Source: Leucobacter sp. L43 (GTDB lineage: Bacteria; Actinomycetota; Actinomycetes; Actinomycetales; Microbacteriaceae). Taken from it: DNA of 64,000 nucleotides. Each line of letters starts with the position of its first letter. The stretch's first letter is position 1. The stretch is taken from NCBI RefSeq assembly GCF_016597785.1, contig NZ_JAENJG010000001.1:806001-870000 (forward strand). The letters run 5' to 3'. The position numbers and the translations under genes were made by a program. Below are positions 61,465 through 64,000 of this stretch, one piece after another. A model generated the notes under the pieces. It was not told the origin of the DNA. It made no database searches and saw only the letters and a list, made by a program, of their open reading frames with translations.

Positions 61465-61493
61465 CGTGTCGTCGTCTTTCAGTGGTGGTCGGG

Positions 61494-63079
<1,586 letters not shown>

Positions 63080-64000
63080 TCAGTCGGCGAGCTGCCTGAA
63101 CTCCAGTTCGCCGAGATCCGACATCCCTGGCCGCACGTTGGCGACGCGGCTGAAGCCGTCTTCAGCGATCCGCGCGAGCAGCGTCTTCATGTTCTTCTGG
63201 CGCTTCTCGAGGCGCACCCGGTGCCCGCGCTCGACGAGCGCGCGCTTCAACGCCAGGAGATCCGCCGGGACCACGTCGACATCGGCGATGAGCGCCACGG
63301 CGTCGGGTCCGGTCGGCTCCGGCAGTGCGAGCAGGTCGACGACGCGTTCGAACCCGATGGAGAATCCGACGGCCGGCACGTCCTGCCCCAGGAAACGGCC
63401 GACCATGCCGTCGTACCGTCCCCCGCCGCCGACCGAGCTGCCCGACCCGGGGTGCGCCACCTCGAAGATGGTCCCCGTGTAGTACCCCATGCCTCGCACG
63501 AGCGTCGGGTCGAAGCGCACGGCGACGCCCTCCGGCAGCCCGCCCTCGAGCGCCTCCCCCAGCGCGGCGAGGCTCGCGACACCGTCCTCAGCAGCCCCAT
63601 CGGGCAGCACGCCTGCGATGGCTTCACGCGTGAGCGGGATGCCGAAGCCCGCTCCATCCGCGTTCAGTGCCGGCTCGACGCCCGCGAGCACCGCACCGAT
63701 GCGGTCGGCCGCATCCGGATCGATCTCGCGCAGTTCCTCGACGACGCCACTCGCACCGATCTTGTCGAGCTTGTCGATGGTGATCAGCGCCCGGTCGTGC
63801 GTCTCGGCAGCGAAGCCGCAGTGCGCGAGCAGACCGAAGAGGATCCGCCGGTCGTTCACGCGGATGACGCAGTCGGCGAGGCCGAGTGCTGCGAGCGCCT
63901 GCGAGGTCGCCGTGATGAGCTCGATCTCCGCGAGCAGCCCGGATTCGCCGATGATGTCGATATCGGCCTGCACGAACTGACGGTAGCGCCCTTTCTGCGG
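63080..64000 (-). CDS. hisS: histidyl-tRNA synthetase, C-terminal part, cut by window edge
   Basis: The last 307 codons (306 residues plus stop) are visible; the start lies outside. The KGRYRQFVQAD motif at the right edge, LVRGMGYYTGTIFEV, GGGGRYDGMVGRFLG and VGFSIGFERV are diagnostic. The anticodon-binding domain follows. It charges tRNA-His. Confidence 0.95.
   Translation of the reverse strand, partial: PQKGRYRQFVQADIDIIGESGLLAEIELITATSQALAALGLADCVIRVNDRRILFGLLAHCGFAAETHDRALITIDKLDKIGASGVVEELREIDPDAADRIGAVLAGVEPALNADGAGFGIPLTREAIAGVLPDGAAEDGVASLAALGEALEGGLPEGVAVRFDPTLVRGMGYYTGTIFEVAHPGSGSSVGGGGRYDGMVGRFLGQDVPAVGFSIGFERVVDLLALPEPTGPDAVALIADVDVVPADLLALKRALVERGHRVRLEKRQKNMKTLLARIAEDGFSRVANVRPGMSDLGELEFRQLAD

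Overview
The window reads as chromosome from a high-GC actinobacterium, most likely the family Microbacteriaceae and possibly Leucobacter or a close relative. The reasons are the strong GC bias, many GTG starts, GTP-type PEP carboxykinase facing a RamB-like regulator, the block hisS / eno / DivIC-like / DUF501 / type II NADH dehydrogenase, and many genes with a TANNNT -10 box only 6-7 nt before the start codon (leaderless transcription). The genus is an inference; no rRNA is present.

Layout. 1-5440: a polyamine ABC importer on the minus strand (potD-potA-potB and the first codons of potC), divergent from an AsnC/Lrp regulator and a class III aminotransferase, which together look like putrescine uptake and catabolism. 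5823-9252: a Pro/Gln-rich membrane protein, rpsO, an ammonium transporter and an inositol-monophosphatase-like enzyme. 9305-24877: a large molybdenum block holding mobA (fused to a DUF6457-like domain), two moeA copies, fdhD, a YdeP/FdhF-like oxidoreductase, a TOBE regulator, modA-modB without a modC, moaA, moaE, a moeZ-type activating enzyme, moaD, moaC and mog. Embedded in it is an amide-utilisation operon (AmiS channel, FmdB zinc ribbon, FmdA amidase). 24905-37688: purine permease, FKBP isomerase, FAH hydrolase, aspartase, glycerate kinase, MFS exporter, LemA-HtpX, and a three-gene hydrolase / acyltransferase / zinc-ribbon membrane protein operon.

37711-54811 is a 17.1-kb integrated element bounded by a 21-bp direct repeat that is the 3' end of a tRNA gene. 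The intact tRNA (anticodon UAA) lies at the right end next to a tyrosine integrase. The element has an XRE repressor facing an excisionase-like HTH gene across two identical-arm operators, a long leftward operon of small genes with a P-loop ATPase and a separate primase-polymerase domain, and one large tail tape-measure gene. I see no terminase, portal, capsid, major tail or lysis gene. It is either a remnant prophage or, more interestingly, a phage satellite carrying its own tape measure; this is the best candidate for an undescribed system.

54994-64000: pckG divergent from the RamB-like regulator, whose stop codon lies in the first of five 58-bp tandem repeats with co-varying hairpins; then ndh, a DUF501 protein, a DivIC/FtsB-like protein, eno, and hisS running off the right edge.
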